DNA from: Paraburkholderia sp. FT54
GTDB lineage: Bacteria; Pseudomonadota; Gammaproteobacteria; Burkholderiales; Burkholderiaceae
Assembly (NCBI RefSeq): GCF_031585635.1
Contig: NZ_CP134195.1
Coordinates: 1,054,001 to 1,118,000 of the forward strand
Direction: 5' to 3'
DNA length: 64,000 bases
Shown here: positions 1 to 8,663 of the stretch, piece by piece
How positions within the stretch are numbered: the first letter of the stretch is position 1
Layout: each line of letters begins with the position of its first letter
Program-made: the position numbers and the translations under genes
The notes under the pieces: model-generated
Told to the model about the DNA's origin: nothing
The model's database searches: none
The model's input: the letters and a program-made list of their open reading frames with translations, nothing else

Positions 1-63
1 CCACGACTAGGCCGCCTACGCGCGCGCTGGACGGCGCGCGCGGCGCTTTCGGGGAGCGGCCGC

Positions 64-1323
64 TCATGCGTGCCGCAGCAGGCGGTCGATCCGCTGCGAC
101 GCCGGCGGATGCGAATAGTAGAACGCGGTGTAGAGCGGATCGGGCGTGAGGGTCGACGCATTGTCCTCGTACAGCTTGACGAGCGCGTTGACGAGGTCTT
201 GCGCATCGGTCTGCGTCGCGGCGAACGCGTCGGCTTCGAACTCGTGCTTGCGCGAGCTGAGGCTGCCGAGCGGCGTCACGAAGAACAGGAACACCGGCAG
301 CGCGAGGAAGAACAGCACCAGCGCGAGGCCGCTATTGCCGCCGATCAGCGACGGCCGCACGCCCAGCCCTTCATAGAACCACACGCACTGCGTGAGCCAG
401 CCGAGCAGGGCGAGCATCGCGAGACTGATCGCGAAAGTGACGAGCATGCGCTTGATCACGTGACGCCGCTTGAAGTGACCGAGCTCGTGCGCGAGCACGG
501 CTTCGATCTCGCTGCCCGACAGGCGCGCGAGCAGCGTGTCGAAGAACACGATCCGCTTGGCCGCGCCGAAACCGGTGAAGTAGGCATTGCCGTGCGCCGA
601 ACGGCGGCTGCCGTCCATCACGAAGAGGCCCTTGGCGGCGAAACCGCAGCGCTGCATGAGCGCTTCGATGCGGCTTTTCAGCGCTTCGTCCTTGAGCGGT
701 TCGAACTTGTTGAAAAGCGGCGCGATAAACGACGGATACAGCACCAGCACGAGCATCTGGAAGGCGACCCACACGATCCACGTCCACAGCCACCACAGGC
801 TGCCCGCCTGGTTCATCAGCCAGAGCACGACGAACAGCAGCGGCAGGCCGAAGGCGGCGCCGAGCAGCACGCCCTTGATCCGGTCGACGAAGAAAATGCC
901 CTTGCTCATGCGGTTGAAGCCGAAGCGCTGCTCGACCACGAACTGCCGGTAGTAGTCGAACGGCAGGTCGATCACGCTGGTGATCGCGATCACCGCGGCG
1001 ACCAGCGCGATCTGGCCGAGGTAGCCGCGGCCGAGCCAGTCGGAGATGCCCAGATCGAGCGCCTGCACGCCGCCGAGCAGCGTGAGGCCGATCAGCACGG
1101 CCGCGCTGACAACGATCTCGATCATCGTGAGGCGGGTGCGCTCGACCGTGTAGTCGGCGGCGCGCTGGTGCGCGGTGAGCGCGATGGTGCCGGCGAACTG
1201 GCTCGGCACCTGCTCGCGATGGCCGGCCACGAAGCGGATTTGCCGCGACGCGAGCCACAGTTTGGTGCCGACCATCGCCACGACGGCGACGACGAACAGA
1301 ACGGTGAAGTACAGGGTAGGCAT
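64..1323 (-). CDS. M48 family membrane metallopeptidase (Ste24/CAAX protease-like)
   Basis: This 419-residue integral membrane protein matches the Ste24-type M48 zinc proteases. Hydrophobic segments occupy about residues 1-22, 65-120 and 150-200. The zinc site HELGH lies at residues 279-283, and a later HEFEAD motif near residue 360 supplies the third metal ligand. A further hydrophobic pair lies between these two motifs (about 295-350), as in Ste24. The family cleaves membrane or prenyl-like substrates at the cytoplasmic membrane; the bacterial substrate is unknown. The gene is divergent from orn, with about 146 bases between the starts. The length is normal for the family. The family call is firm, the substrate is not. 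Confidence 0.93.
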   Translation of the reverse strand: MPTLYFTVLFVVAVVAMVGTKLWLASRQIRFVAGHREQVPSQFAGTIALTAHQRAADYTVERTRLTMIEIVVSAAVLIGLTLLGGVQALDLGISDWLGRGYLGQIALVAAVIAITSVIDLPFDYYRQFVVEQRFGFNRMSKGIFFVDRIKGVLLGAAFGLPLLFVVLWLMNQAGSLWWLWTWIVWVAFQMLVLVLYPSFIAPLFNKFEPLKDEALKSRIEALMQRCGFAAKGLFVMDGSRRSAHGNAYFTGFGAAKRIVFFDTLLARLSGSEIEAVLAHELGHFKRRHVIKRMLVTFAISLAMLALLGWLTQCVWFYEGLGVRPSLIGGNSGLALVLFFLALPVFLFFVTPLGSLSSRKHEFEADAFAATQTDAQDLVNALVKLYEDNASTLTPDPLYTAFYYSHPPASQRIDRLLRHA

Positions 1324-1469
1324 CCAGGGATTCCGTGGTATCTATGCGAGAATTATATGTTTCTTCCCGCCGCGCGGCGGGGACACGCTCAAACCAATCT
1401 CAAACGAACCATTGCCGCGGCAGGCGGGCTTGCAGAACAGCCGTTTGCCGGGCCATCAGGGCTGCCTTC

Positions 1470-2081
1470 ATGACTGACATCCTCGCATCCACCGAACAGC
1501 CGCCGCTCGTGCGTAGCGACATGAATCTCGTCTGGCTGGACATGGAAATGACCGGGCTCGAGCCCGATTCCGACCGCATCATCGAAATCGCGGTGGTGGT
1601 GACGAATTCGACGCTCGACAGGATGGTCGAAGGCCCCGTCCTCGCGATTCATCAGGGCGACGAGACGCTCGCCAAAATGGATCAATGGAATCAGAACACG
1701 CATGGCCGCTCGGGCCTGATCGACCGCGTGAAGGCTTCCACGGTGAGCGAGGCCGACGCCACCGAACAGATTCGCGATTTCCTCAGCGTGTTCGTGCCGC
1801 CCGGCAAATCGCCGATGTGCGGCAACTCGATCTGCCAGGACCGCCGCTTCATGGCGCGCTGGATGCCGGATCTGGAGCGTTTCTTCCACTACCGCAATCT
1901 CGACGTCAGTACGCTGAAGGAACTGTGCCGCCGCTGGCAGCCGGCCATTTACAAGGGCTTCCAGAAACGCGCGATGCACACGGCGCTGGCCGATATCCAC
2001 GAGTCGATCGACGAACTGAAGTACTACCGCGAGCACTTCCTGATCCCGTCCGCGCCGGACGCCGCCGACGGCGCGGAATAA
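1470..2081 (+). CDS. orn: Oligoribonuclease
   Basis: This 203-residue DEDDh 3'-5' exoribonuclease degrades 2-5 nt RNA (nanoRNA), including pGpG from c-di-GMP turnover. Exo I is WLDMEMTG near residue 21. Later acidic motifs follow, and the C-terminal [10 protein letters not shown] segment carries the catalytic His and Asp. I chose the ATG at 1470 (MTDIL), which gives a 17-residue extension before the conserved [10 protein letters not shown]. The second ATG at 1521 would give a 186-residue form closer to the E. coli length and is an equally fair start. It is divergent from the M48 protease gene. Function is certain from the motif set. Confidence 0.95.
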   Translation: MTDILASTEQPPLVRSDMNLVWLDMEMTGLEPDSDRIIEIAVVVTNSTLDRMVEGPVLAIHQGDETLAKMDQWNQNTHGRSGLIDRVKASTVSEADATEQIRDFLSVFVPPGKSPMCGNSICQDRRFMARWMPDLERFFHYRNLDVSTLKELCRRWQPAIYKGFQKRAMHTALADIHESIDELKYYREHFLIPSAPDAADGAE

Positions 2082-2114
2082 AGCTGCGGAATAGAACCAG
2101 TCGATAAAGCGCGC

Positions 2115-2759
2115 CTAAGCCGGCCGGGGCGCGCGCTGCGCGTTCTTCGGCCGGAACGCCTTCACCACGTCGGCGTTGGTTTCCACATACGGCCCGCCGA
2201 TCAGGTCGATGCAGTACGGCACCGCGGCGAATATGCCCGGCACCTTCACCGCGCTGCCTGCTTCAGTGTCGCGCAAGCCTTCCAGCGTTTCCTTGATCGA
2301 CTTCGGCTGACCCGGCAGGTTGATGATCAGCGCCGCATGCTCCGCCGTTTCGCGGATCACCGCGACCTGGCGGGACAGAATCGCGGTCGGCACGAAATTC
2401 AGGCTGATCTGCCGCATCTGCTCGCCGAAACCCGGCATTTCCTTCGTCGCCACCGCCAGCGTCGCCTCGGGCGTCACGTCGCGGCGCGAGGGGCCGGTGC
2501 CGCCGGTGGTCAACACCAGATCACAGCCGACCTCGTCGACCAGCTCGGTCAGCGTGGCGGAAATCGTCGGCGCGTCGTCCTGAATCAGGCGCGTGACGAC
2601 TTGCCACGGCGAGACCAGCGCCGCGCCGAGCCATTCCTGCAAGGCCGGAATGCCTTTGTCCTCGTAGACGCCGGTGGACGCGCGATCGCTGATCGACACG
2701 AGGCCGATCACGATTTCGTCGGGGTGCTGACGTGCTGCTTTAAGCGTCGCGGTCGTCAT
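2115..2759 (-). CDS. mog: Molybdopterin adenylyltransferase
   Basis: This 214-residue protein of the MogA/MoaB fold activates molybdopterin by adenylylation before molybdate insertion by MoeA. It has the family signature [17 protein letters not shown] near residues 83-100, the N-terminal SISDRAS strand and a C-terminal LPGQPKS segment. Its start overlaps the last 20 bases of darP upstream on the same strand, so the two are probably co-translated. The partner genes moaA, mobA and moeA are about 37 kb away in the window. MoaB is the main alternative name, but the Mog-type ends and length favour Mog. Confidence 0.92.
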   Translation of the reverse strand: MTTATLKAARQHPDEIVIGLVSISDRASTGVYEDKGIPALQEWLGAALVSPWQVVTRLIQDDAPTISATLTELVDEVGCDLVLTTGGTGPSRRDVTPEATLAVATKEMPGFGEQMRQISLNFVPTAILSRQVAVIRETAEHAALIINLPGQPKSIKETLEGLRDTEAGSAVKVPGIFAAVPYCIDLIGGPYVETNADVVKAFRPKNAQRAPRPA

Positions 2760-3348
2760 CGTCGTCTTCGTCCAGAGCGTCGTCGGCGTCGGTTGACGCC
2801 GACGGGCCGTCCGCGTTCTTGATCCACTGGAACAGTTCGCGGAAGTAGCGCGGCGGCTTGCTCTGCTGCGCTTCCTTGCGGGCGTTGCGGATCAGCGTGC
2901 GGCCCTGCTGCGGGTCGGCGTTCGGGTGCTGGCGGATGAACTCGGTCAGCGCGGCGTCGTCGGCGAGCAGCTTTTCGCGGGTGCGCTCGATCCAGTGGAG
3001 CTTAGCCGTCTCCGCCTTGTTGACACCGTTGTAGGTGTCGAGCGCGGTGCGCAGCGCGGCGGTTTCCTCGTCCAGCAGCGAGCGCATCACGCGACCGACG
3101 TATTGCACCTGGCGGCGTTTGCCTTCGTGATCGGTGATGCGGCGCGCTTCGCGCACGGCGTCGTCGAGCTTTTCGGGCATCGGCATGCGCTTGAGCGCGT
3201 CTTTGGGCAGCGCGATCAGCGCCGAGCCCAGTTCCTGCAGCTCGTGCATTTCGCGCTTGAGCTGGGACTTGCTGGGACGGTCGTAGCCGTTCTCGTCGAC
3301 TTCCGGCTCGGCGGATTCGATGGGTTGAATGCGGGTTTTGCGTGTCAT
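2740..3348 (-). CDS. darP: Dual-action ribosomal maturation protein DarP (DUF615, YjgA)
   Basis: This 202-residue protein of the YjgA family binds pre-50S particles late in large-subunit assembly. The core has the recognisable segments [18 protein letters not shown] near residue 25 and [13 protein letters not shown] near residue 85. The C-terminus is a run of acidic residues ([10 protein letters not shown]), longer than in E. coli. The ATG at 3348 has no visible Shine-Dalgarno sequence. A TACAAT box lies at 3355-3360 on this strand, so the message may be leaderless. It is followed by mog with a 20-base overlap. The frame stays open far upstream, but the conserved protein begins here. Confidence 0.92.
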   Translation of the reverse strand: MTRKTRIQPIESAEPEVDENGYDRPSKSQLKREMHELQELGSALIALPKDALKRMPMPEKLDDAVREARRITDHEGKRRQVQYVGRVMRSLLDEETAALRTALDTYNGVNKAETAKLHWIERTREKLLADDAALTEFIRQHPNADPQQGRTLIRNARKEAQQSKPPRYFRELFQWIKNADGPSASTDADDALDEDDDDDRDA

Positions 3349-3491
3349 TTCGATATTGTAGCGTGCCGCGCCCGCCGAACCCGCGGTGCCGCCGCGCACG
3401 AGGCCTCGCGCCTCGCGAAGCGGTGGCAACGCAGCGCTCAGGCGGTGGTGAGGCGAGGCGCAGCGAATGCCAGGTACGGCATCGCGTACCT

Positions 3492-3500
3492 TGCTATGAT
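3492..3500 (+). promoter_or_regulatory. Candidate extended -10 promoter of pmbA
   Basis: TGC followed by TATGAT forms an extended -10 element about 125 bases before the pmbA start. No good -35 box is visible, as expected for extended -10 promoters. The call rests on pattern alone. Confidence 0.35.
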
Positions 3501-3624
3501 CGCGGGATACGTCATAGGACACAGGCGCGCGCACCGGCGCGCGCATGCGTGAGGCATGTGCGTGACCGGTGCGAACACAGCGAACACTTTGGGCCGCTCG
3601 GCCCCGAACAGGACGGCAACGACA

Positions 3625-4995
3625 ATGGCAGCAGACATGGACGTCAAGCAGCGCTTTTTTCCGCATACCCAGGATGAGCTGAAGGAAATCGCCTCGGACA
3701 TCCTTCGTCACGCGAAGTCGCTCGGCGGGACCGACGCGGCGACCGAGATTTCGGAAGGCGACGGCCTGTCCGTCTCCGTGCGGCGCGGCGAAGTCGAGAC
3801 GATCGAGCACAACCGCGACAAGATGGTCGGCGTGACGGTGTTCATCGGCAACAAGCGCGGCAACGCGAGCACGTCGGACTTCTCGTCGCAGGCTTTGAAG
3901 GACACGGTTGCGGCGGCCTACAACATCGCCCGCTTCACCGCGGAAGACGATTGCGCGGGTCTCGCCGAAGCCGATCTGCTGGAAACGGCGCCGCGCGATC
4001 TCGATCTCTATCACCCGTGGAATCTGTCCGCCGACGAAGCGGTGGAAATCGCCCGCCGCGCGGAAGACGCCGCATTCGCGACCGATCCGCAGATCAAGAA
4101 TTCGGAAGGCGCGAGCGTCTCGGCGCAGCACTCGCAGTTCGTGCTGGCCACCTCGCGCGGTTTCCTGGCGGGTTATCCGTACTCGCGCCACTACATTGCG
4201 TGCGCGCCGATTGCGGGGAGCGCCCGCAACATGCAGCGCGACGACTGGTACACGTCGACCCGCAGCGCCGAAGAACTTGCCGATCCGGAAGCCGTGGGCC
4301 GTTACGCGGCGCAGCGTGCGCTGGCGCGCATCGGCGCGCGCGGTCTGGATACGCGCAAGGTGCCGGTGCTGTTCGAAGCGCCGCTCGCCGCCGGGATTCT
4401 CGGCGCATTCGTGCAAGCCACGAGCGGTGGCGCGTTGTACCGCAAGACCTCGTTCCTCGTCGACAGCCTCGGCAAGCCGGTGTTCGCGCCGCATGTGCAG
4501 GTGGTCGAAGACCCGCATGTCGCGCGCGCCATGGGCAGCGCGCCGTTCGACGAAGAAGGCGTGCGCACCCGGCAGCGCTCGGTGGTGAAGGACGGCGTGG
4601 TGGAAGGCTATTTCCTCTCCACCTACTCGGCGCGCAAGCTCGGCATGCAGACCACCGGCAACGCGGGCGGCTCGCACAACCTGTCGCTGCGAAGCTCGAA
4701 CACGCGTCCTGAGGACGATTTCGAAGAAATGCTGCGCAAGCTCGGCACGGGCCTGCTGCTGACCGAATTGATGGGGCAGGGCGTGAACTACGTGACGGGC
4801 GACTACTCGCGCGGCGCGTCGGGCTTCTGGGTCGAGAACGGCAAGATCCAGTATCCGGTCGAAGAGATCACGGTGGCGAGCACGCTGCAGGAGATGTTCC
4901 ATCACATCGTCGCGATCGGTGCGGATACGATCACGCGCGGCACGAAGCAGACCGGCTCGGTGCTGATCGAACGGATGACGATCGCGGGGCAGTAA
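3625..4995 (+). CDS. pmbA: Metalloprotease PmbA/TldE
   Basis: This 456-residue TldE subunit of the TldD/TldE protease unfolds and cleaves small substrates such as microcin B17 precursor and the CcdA antitoxin in enterobacteria. The protein aligns along its length with PmbA: an early [17 protein letters not shown] segment near residue 50 and a conserved C-terminal end with [15 protein letters not shown] and [10 protein letters not shown]. TldE lacks the HExxxH zinc motif of its partner, and none is seen here. No tldD gene is in the window. The start at 3625 (MAADMDVKQ) fits the family; the frame is open to 3556. A strong terminator follows at 5050. Confidence 0.94.
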   Translation: MAADMDVKQRFFPHTQDELKEIASDILRHAKSLGGTDAATEISEGDGLSVSVRRGEVETIEHNRDKMVGVTVFIGNKRGNASTSDFSSQALKDTVAAAYNIARFTAEDDCAGLAEADLLETAPRDLDLYHPWNLSADEAVEIARRAEDAAFATDPQIKNSEGASVSAQHSQFVLATSRGFLAGYPYSRHYIACAPIAGSARNMQRDDWYTSTRSAEELADPEAVGRYAAQRALARIGARGLDTRKVPVLFEAPLAAGILGAFVQATSGGALYRKTSFLVDSLGKPVFAPHVQVVEDPHVARAMGSAPFDEEGVRTRQRSVVKDGVVEGYFLSTYSARKLGMQTTGNAGGSHNLSLRSSNTRPEDDFEEMLRKLGTGLLLTELMGQGVNYVTGDYSRGASGFWVENGKIQYPVEEITVASTLQEMFHHIVAIGADTITRGTKQTGSVLIERMTIAGQ

Positions 4996-5049
4996 GCGGT
5001 TTAGCCGCTGTCCGGCGGCCTTTTCAGCTGGCCGGCAAAAAAACAGAAC

Positions 5050-5078
5050 GCCACGCAAGTCATTGCGTGGCTTTTTTT
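5050..5078. terminator. Bidirectional terminator between pmbA and folA
   Basis: An 8-base perfect stem (GCCACGCA / TGCGTGGC) is followed by seven T on the plus strand and preceded by an A-rich run. It can therefore end both pmbA and the convergent folA. Confidence 0.85.
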
Positions 5079-5148
5079 GTGCGTGATCAGACGGGCAGCG
5101 CCGACGGTTTGCATTGCGCGCGGCGCTACTGCCGCAAGCCGGAAATGC

Positions 5149-5649
5149 TCAAGCGCCTTTGCGCTTATACGTCACGAACGCGTAGTCGAAATCGTTCGGT
5201 GCATCCGCGCGATGCGTTTCATGCCCGACTTCTTCCCATTCGTTTTCGTCGAGTTCGGGGAAAGTGGCATCGCCTTCGAAGTCGGCGGAAATCTCGGTGA
5301 TGATCAGCTTGTCCGCCTGCAGCAAACCTTCCGCATACAACTGCGCACCGCCGATCAGAAACGCTTCCGGCGCCTGATCCTGGGCGGCGAGCTTGAGCGC
5401 GTCTTCGAGCGTCGTGGCCGCGTCGCAGCCCTGAAAACGCCGCGTGGCATCCCGCGTCACCACAATGTTGCGGCGTCCCGGCAACGGCCGGCCGATCGAC
5501 TCATGCGTTTTGCGGCCCATGATGATGGGCGCGCCCATGGTCGTGCGCTTGAAGAACGCGAGGTCTTCGGGAAGTCGCCAGGGCAACTGGTTGTCGCGGC
5601 CGATCACGCCGTTGTTGGCGCGAGCGACGATCAGGGTGAGCGTCGTCAT
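5149..5649 (-). CDS. folA: Dihydrofolate reductase
   Basis: This 166-residue enzyme reduces dihydrofolate with NADPH. Visible landmarks are the N-terminal [19 protein letters not shown], the acidic active-site segment [25 protein letters not shown] for NADPH binding, and FLIGGAQLY. The family length is normal. It works with ThyA, which produces dihydrofolate; thyA lies 3 kb away but is separated by the sigma-54 module. The start at 5649 is the only one that keeps the standard N-terminus. Confidence 0.97.
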   Translation of the reverse strand: MTTLTLIVARANNGVIGRDNQLPWRLPEDLAFFKRTTMGAPIIMGRKTHESIGRPLPGRRNIVVTRDATRRFQGCDAATTLEDALKLAAQDQAPEAFLIGGAQLYAEGLLQADKLIITEISADFEGDATFPELDENEWEEVGHETHRADAPNDFDYAFVTYKRKGA

Positions 5650-5681
5650 CGAATGGAAAGGGGAACGTAACCGGACTGATT

Positions 5682-5894
5682 CTACCTGACGCGCGGGTCC
5701 GCGCCGCCGTAACGGGCTTCGGCCCGGCGGCCGCCCGTATGGCGCCAGTGCAGCCGGCCGGGAAGCGCCGTGCAAATCACGCGCTCGCCGCAGCTGGATA
5801 CGGCTGCCTGATCGGGCAGCGACGCAGCGTCACGCGGGATGAGCGATGCCACCCGCGACCTGAGCGCACGCGGCGTCCAAATGGAGGTAGTCAT
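5682..5894 (-). CDS. Possible small protein of 70 residues, unrecognised
   Basis: A 70-codon frame lies between the exported-protein gene and folA, on the same strand as both. It has a fair ribosome site (AGGGA about five bases before ATG). The product begins [15 protein letters not shown] and contains two cysteines, at about residues 35 and 41. The C-terminal half is Arg/Gly-rich and looks like random GC-rich coding. No signal peptide or membrane segment is seen and I recognise no family. It may be a real small gene or chance. Confidence 0.3.
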   Translation of the reverse strand: MTTSIWTPRALRSRVASLIPRDAASLPDQAAVSSCGERVICTALPGRLHWRHTGGRRAEARYGGADPRVR

Positions 5895-5989
5895 GTCGGT
5901 CCCTGCTTGCGTCTGGTGTCTGGTTGTCTCGTATGCGGACGGTGTGGTCGCTACATCGCCACCCCTGTTCGCTTCGTTGATTTGTTCGG

Positions 5990-6481
5990 CTACTTTCTTT
6001 GGTAGTTGGCCACGTTGCCCTGTGCGGCGCGCGCCGCGTCGACGGGAATCGGTAAAGGCGAGGGCGGGGCAATCTCGTCCCACAGCGTCACGCTGTTGCC
6101 GCTGCCGACGTTGCCGCGCATGAGCTGCGGCGTGGCAGCGGCCATCACCATGCCGACCGCGCCGCCGCGTTGCCGCGACAACACCCGGTCATCGAGCGAA
6201 AACTCGCTCACGGATACACCACCATCGGCCGGAAGGCTCAGCACCGTGGCGGGAAGTTCGAAAAATGCGCTGGCGGCGCGCGTCGTCGGGTCGGATGAGG
6301 CGGCCGTGGCGTTCGGGACGGTGGCGGAGCCTTCATCGGCGGATTGCGTCAGCGTGGCGGATGGAGCCTGGCCGGCTTCCTGTGCATTGACGCCAATGGG
6401 CAGCACGATCAGTGCGATGGCGGTGCACAGTGCTGCGTACGGTGCAATGGTGCCCAGATCGATGCGGAAAGCGAGTCGCAT
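5990..6481 (-). CDS. Exported protein with RGG motif, sigma-54-controlled, function unknown
   Basis: This 163-residue protein has a clear signal peptide (hydrophobic residues about 13-31, likely cut after VNA at residue 33). A low-complexity Ser/Ala/Thr stretch follows to about residue 70. The conserved-looking core contains FSLDDRVLSRQRGG and, near the end, NSVTLWDEIAPPSPLPIPVD. The GG of the RGG motif recalls peptidase-cut leaders, but that is only a resemblance. The ribosome site AGGAGA precedes the ATG at 6481. A near-consensus sigma-54 promoter sits about 28 bases upstream, and a sigma-54 activator gene is divergent. I do not recognise the family. Confidence 0.75.
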   Translation of the reverse strand: MRLAFRIDLGTIAPYAALCTAIALIVLPIGVNAQEAGQAPSATLTQSADEGSATVPNATAASSDPTTRAASAFFELPATVLSLPADGGVSVSEFSLDDRVLSRQRGGAVGMVMAAATPQLMRGNVGSGNSVTLWDEIAPPSPLPIPVDAARAAQGNVANYQRK

Positions 6482-6508
6482 GATGTGTCTCCTTGGTGCA
6501 CGGCATTT

Positions 6509-6524
6509 AGCGAAACGTGTGCCA
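6509..6524 (-). promoter_or_regulatory. Sigma-54 (-24/-12) promoter of the exported-protein gene
   Basis: Read on the minus strand the site is TGGCACACGTTTCGCT. The GG and GC are separated by exactly ten bases, as RpoN requires. The -24 half TGGCAC is perfect, and the -12 half differs at one base (TCGC for TTGC). Transcription would start near 6498, giving a leader of about 17 bases that carries the AGGAGA ribosome site. The divergent gene encodes an RpoN activator, which supports the call. Confidence 0.8.
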
Positions 6525-6601
6525 TCGCTCGCAATCCATTGATGCATCTGCATGTGAGTCAAAACGCCGGAGCAACAATAGAGAAATTGCACAAAAACGT
6601 T

Positions 6602-6611
6602 TCAGCGCTGA
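6602..6611. promoter_or_regulatory. Candidate activator-binding palindrome (proximal)
   Basis: TCAGCGCTGA is a perfect 10-base palindrome about 80-90 bases upstream of the sigma-54 promoter. It shares the AGCGCT core, and a CAC two bases after it, with a second site at 6682. Enhancer-binding proteins normally use paired sites at such distances. The assignment is inference. Confidence 0.4.
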
Positions 6612-6681
6612 CACGGTGAGCAGGAAATACCTGTTAATCGTTAATCCGGGCGGTACGAACTACCTTGGGTCAATGCCAGGA

Positions 6682-6689
6682 AAGCGCTT
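6682..6689. promoter_or_regulatory. Candidate activator-binding palindrome (distal)
   Basis: AAGCGCTT is a perfect palindrome flanked by GGA and CC. It is centred about 79 bases from the similar AGCGCT palindrome at 6602 and about 160 bases upstream of the sigma-54 promoter. It may be a second enhancer site for the divergent regulator. Confidence 0.35.
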
Positions 6690-6831
6690 CCACTAATCTT
6701 TTATTCGTCGGCTGAATAACTGTTTATCGCCCGGAGAGCCTTGCTGAGTAAGGTGGGCACGATTAAATTCGCATAATTGTTTTCCAAGCGGCGCGCGTAT
6801 AGTAAGCTCTCGAAAAAGAGCTTCAGATTTA

Positions 6832-6851
6832 AAAAAGCCCGCTAACGGGCC
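6832..6851 (-). terminator. Minus-strand rho-independent terminator
   Basis: Read on the minus strand, GCCCG, a four-base loop and CGGGC are followed by six T. There is no T-run on the plus strand. It must end a minus-strand transcript that begins between here and the regulator gene, or inside that gene. Confidence 0.7.
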
Positions 6852-6982
6852 GTCTCAAACACACACGCCGCTTTCTTGGGGATCAGCTGTCCGCACGGAA
6901 TGGAATGGCCGTTCGGTTTTTGCCATATCGCGAATCCCGAACGAGTCAGCGTGTCTGAACTCGTTTCAGGTGCGTGCGTCAT
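6842..6982 (-). CDS. Possible small protein of 46 residues ending in a terminator
   Basis: The frame begins MTHAPETSSDTLTRSG and ends VFETAR. Its TAG stop lies inside the terminator stem at 6832-6851, an arrangement typical of real short genes. The protein has a Trp-Lys-Pro-Asn-Gly segment and two cysteines, and no signal peptide. The purine-rich AAGG touches the ATG and is too close to be a good ribosome site; an upstream in-frame ATG at 7027 lies inside the regulator gene. It could instead mark a small RNA. I recognise no family. Confidence 0.35.
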   Translation of the reverse strand: MTHAPETSSDTLTRSGFAIWQKPNGHSIPCGQLIPKKAACVFETAR

Positions 6983-7014
6983 CCTTAACGTTCGTTGACG
7001 AGAGGATCTGAATA

Positions 7015-8409
7015 ATGGAACCCGCAACGCGGCAACTGATTTACGTTTCGCGCGATCCGAGCGCGGAGCTGAATACTCGGTTTCACCAGCGCGGCTGGCA
7101 TGTGGAAGTCGTGGGGTCGGCGCGCGACGTGCGCCGGGCGGTTCGCGCCGGAATGGCGGCGGGCGGCCTGCTGGATCTGTCTAGCGATTTTCAGCCACAC
7201 GAAATCGCTGCGTTCGAATCCTGCCTGACCATGCCGAACGTCGGCTGGGTCGCGGCCACCATGCCGGGACAATTGCAGGACGCCGCGTTGCGCCGGCTCG
7301 TGCGCGACTACTGTTTCGACTATGTAACCGTGCCGTATTCTGGCGACAGGATCGTCGATTCGGTGGGTCACGCCTACGGCATGATTTCCCTCGGCGAAAC
7401 GGCTTCCAACGACGCGTCGCAAGGCGCCGAAGGCGAAATGGTGGGCTCGTGCGACGCCATGCTCGCGCTGTTCCGCTCCATCCGCAAAGTAGCGATGACC
7501 GACGCGCCGGTGTTCATCTCCGGCGAATCGGGCACCGGCAAGGAACTGACAGCGGTCGCGATTCACGAACGCTCGGCGCGGCGCAATGCGCCTTTCGTGC
7601 CGATCAACTGCGGCGCGATTCCGCCGCATCTGCTGCAATCCGAACTATTCGGCTATGAACGCGGCGCGTTCACCGGCGCCAATCAGCGCAAGATCGGCCG
7701 GGTCGAAGCGGCGAACGGCGGCACGCTCTTTCTCGACGAAATCGGCGATCTGCCGCTCGAAAGCCAGGCGAGCCTGCTGCGGTTTTTGCAGGAGCGCAAG
7801 GTGGAGCGCCTCGGCGGGCACGGCGCGATCGACGTCGACGTGCGCATCATCTCGGCCACGCACGTGGATATGACGGCGGCGATGATCGAAGGACGTTTCC
7901 GTTCCGACCTCTACCATCGTCTGTGCGTGCTGCAGATCGACGAGCCGCCGCTGCGCGCGCGTGGCAAGGACATCGAACTGCTTGCGCGGCATATGCTGGA
8001 ACGTTTCAAGAAGGATGCAAGCCGCCGTTTGCGCGGCTTCGCGCCGGACGCGATCGCAGCGCTGCATAACTATGGCTGGCCGGGCAATGTGCGGGAGTTG
8101 ATCAACCGCGTGCGGCGCGCCATCGTGATGTCGGAAGGGCGCGCGATCACGGCGCGCGATCTCGAGCTTGCTGAATACGTGGAGATCGTGCCGGTCTCAC
8201 TCGCGCAGGCGCGTGAAGCGGCCGAGCGTCAGGCGATCGAGCTGGCGCTGTTGCGTCACCGCGGGCGCCTGGGCGACGCCGCGCAGGAACTCGGCATCTC
8301 GCGCGTGACGTTGTACCGGCTTCTGTGCTCGCATGGCATGCGCCACATGGAAGGGGAGCCGCTCGCCACGCCGCACGGCGAATTGCCGGCTTCGGTGCCG
8401 CATCTGTAA
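7015..8409 (+). CDS. Sigma-54-dependent transcriptional regulator, VpsR-like
   Basis: This 464-residue enhancer-binding protein has three parts. Residues 1-130 are a VpsR-type receiver-like domain without the usual phosphorylation pattern. Residues 145-375 are the AAA+ domain with Walker A GESGTGKE, the sigma-54 loop GAFTGAN and Walker [12 protein letters not shown]. Residues 400-445 carry a Fis-type helix-turn-helix ([16 protein letters not shown]). VpsR of Vibrio and BerB of Burkholderia bind c-di-GMP and control biofilm genes, so the same is plausible here. It starts at 7015 behind AGAGGA. The divergent exported-protein gene with its RpoN promoter is the likely target. Confidence 0.92.
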   Translation: MEPATRQLIYVSRDPSAELNTRFHQRGWHVEVVGSARDVRRAVRAGMAAGGLLDLSSDFQPHEIAAFESCLTMPNVGWVAATMPGQLQDAALRRLVRDYCFDYVTVPYSGDRIVDSVGHAYGMISLGETASNDASQGAEGEMVGSCDAMLALFRSIRKVAMTDAPVFISGESGTGKELTAVAIHERSARRNAPFVPINCGAIPPHLLQSELFGYERGAFTGANQRKIGRVEAANGGTLFLDEIGDLPLESQASLLRFLQERKVERLGGHGAIDVDVRIISATHVDMTAAMIEGRFRSDLYHRLCVLQIDEPPLRARGKDIELLARHMLERFKKDASRRLRGFAPDAIAALHNYGWPGNVRELINRVRRAIVMSEGRAITARDLELAEYVEIVPVSLAQAREAAERQAIELALLRHRGRLGDAAQELGISRVTLYRLLCSHGMRHMEGEPLATPHGELPASVPHL

Positions 8410-8587
8410 ATCGTTTGACGGGCCTCGCGGGTCTCGTGGGCCGGCAAACGGTTTCAGCGGTGCGTGCAGCGCGCGTTAGTGAAGCCGCGAGCGGCTGCGT
8501 GCGCTCCGTTCGCGCCAACCTCGCACCTCCTATTCCCTCGATATTTTCGATGCCGTGCGCCATGACCGGGCGCCGTCCGGCCGCGCT

Positions 8588-8596
8588 TGTTAAAAT
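8588..8596 (+). promoter_or_regulatory. Candidate extended -10 promoter of thyA
   Basis: TGT followed by TAAAAT forms an extended -10 box about 68 bases before the thyA ATG. No clear -35 is visible. Confidence 0.4.
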
Positions 8597-8663
8597 CGCG
8601 TTTTCCGCTCAATCTCCGTGGCGCCCGGATCTTCCCGGCACGCGCCTCGTCGAAGGAACCCGA

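Larger units (their letters stand above)
6482..7014. other. Intergenic control region of the sigma-54 module
   Basis: This divergent region of 533 bases is clearly AT-richer than its surroundings between about 6580 and 6840. It contains the sigma-54 promoter, two AGCGCT-centred palindromes, a minus-strand terminator at 6832, and a possible 46-codon minus-strand gene at 6842-6982. The regulator's ribosome site AGAGGA lies just before 7015. Nothing else is recognised. Confidence 0.7.

Noticed and set aside
1..63. Possible start of a neighbouring gene at the left edge
   Set aside because: No start codon or ribosome site is visible on either strand in these 63 bases, so nothing can be called.
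3349..5058. Upstream extension of the darP frame
   Set aside because: The minus-strand frame runs back across pmbA; darP homology starts only at 3348, so the extension is a shadow.
7015..7410. Receiver domain with a phosphorylatable aspartate
   Set aside because: The domain resembles VpsR and lacks the usual acidic pocket order, so I do not call a classical response regulator.
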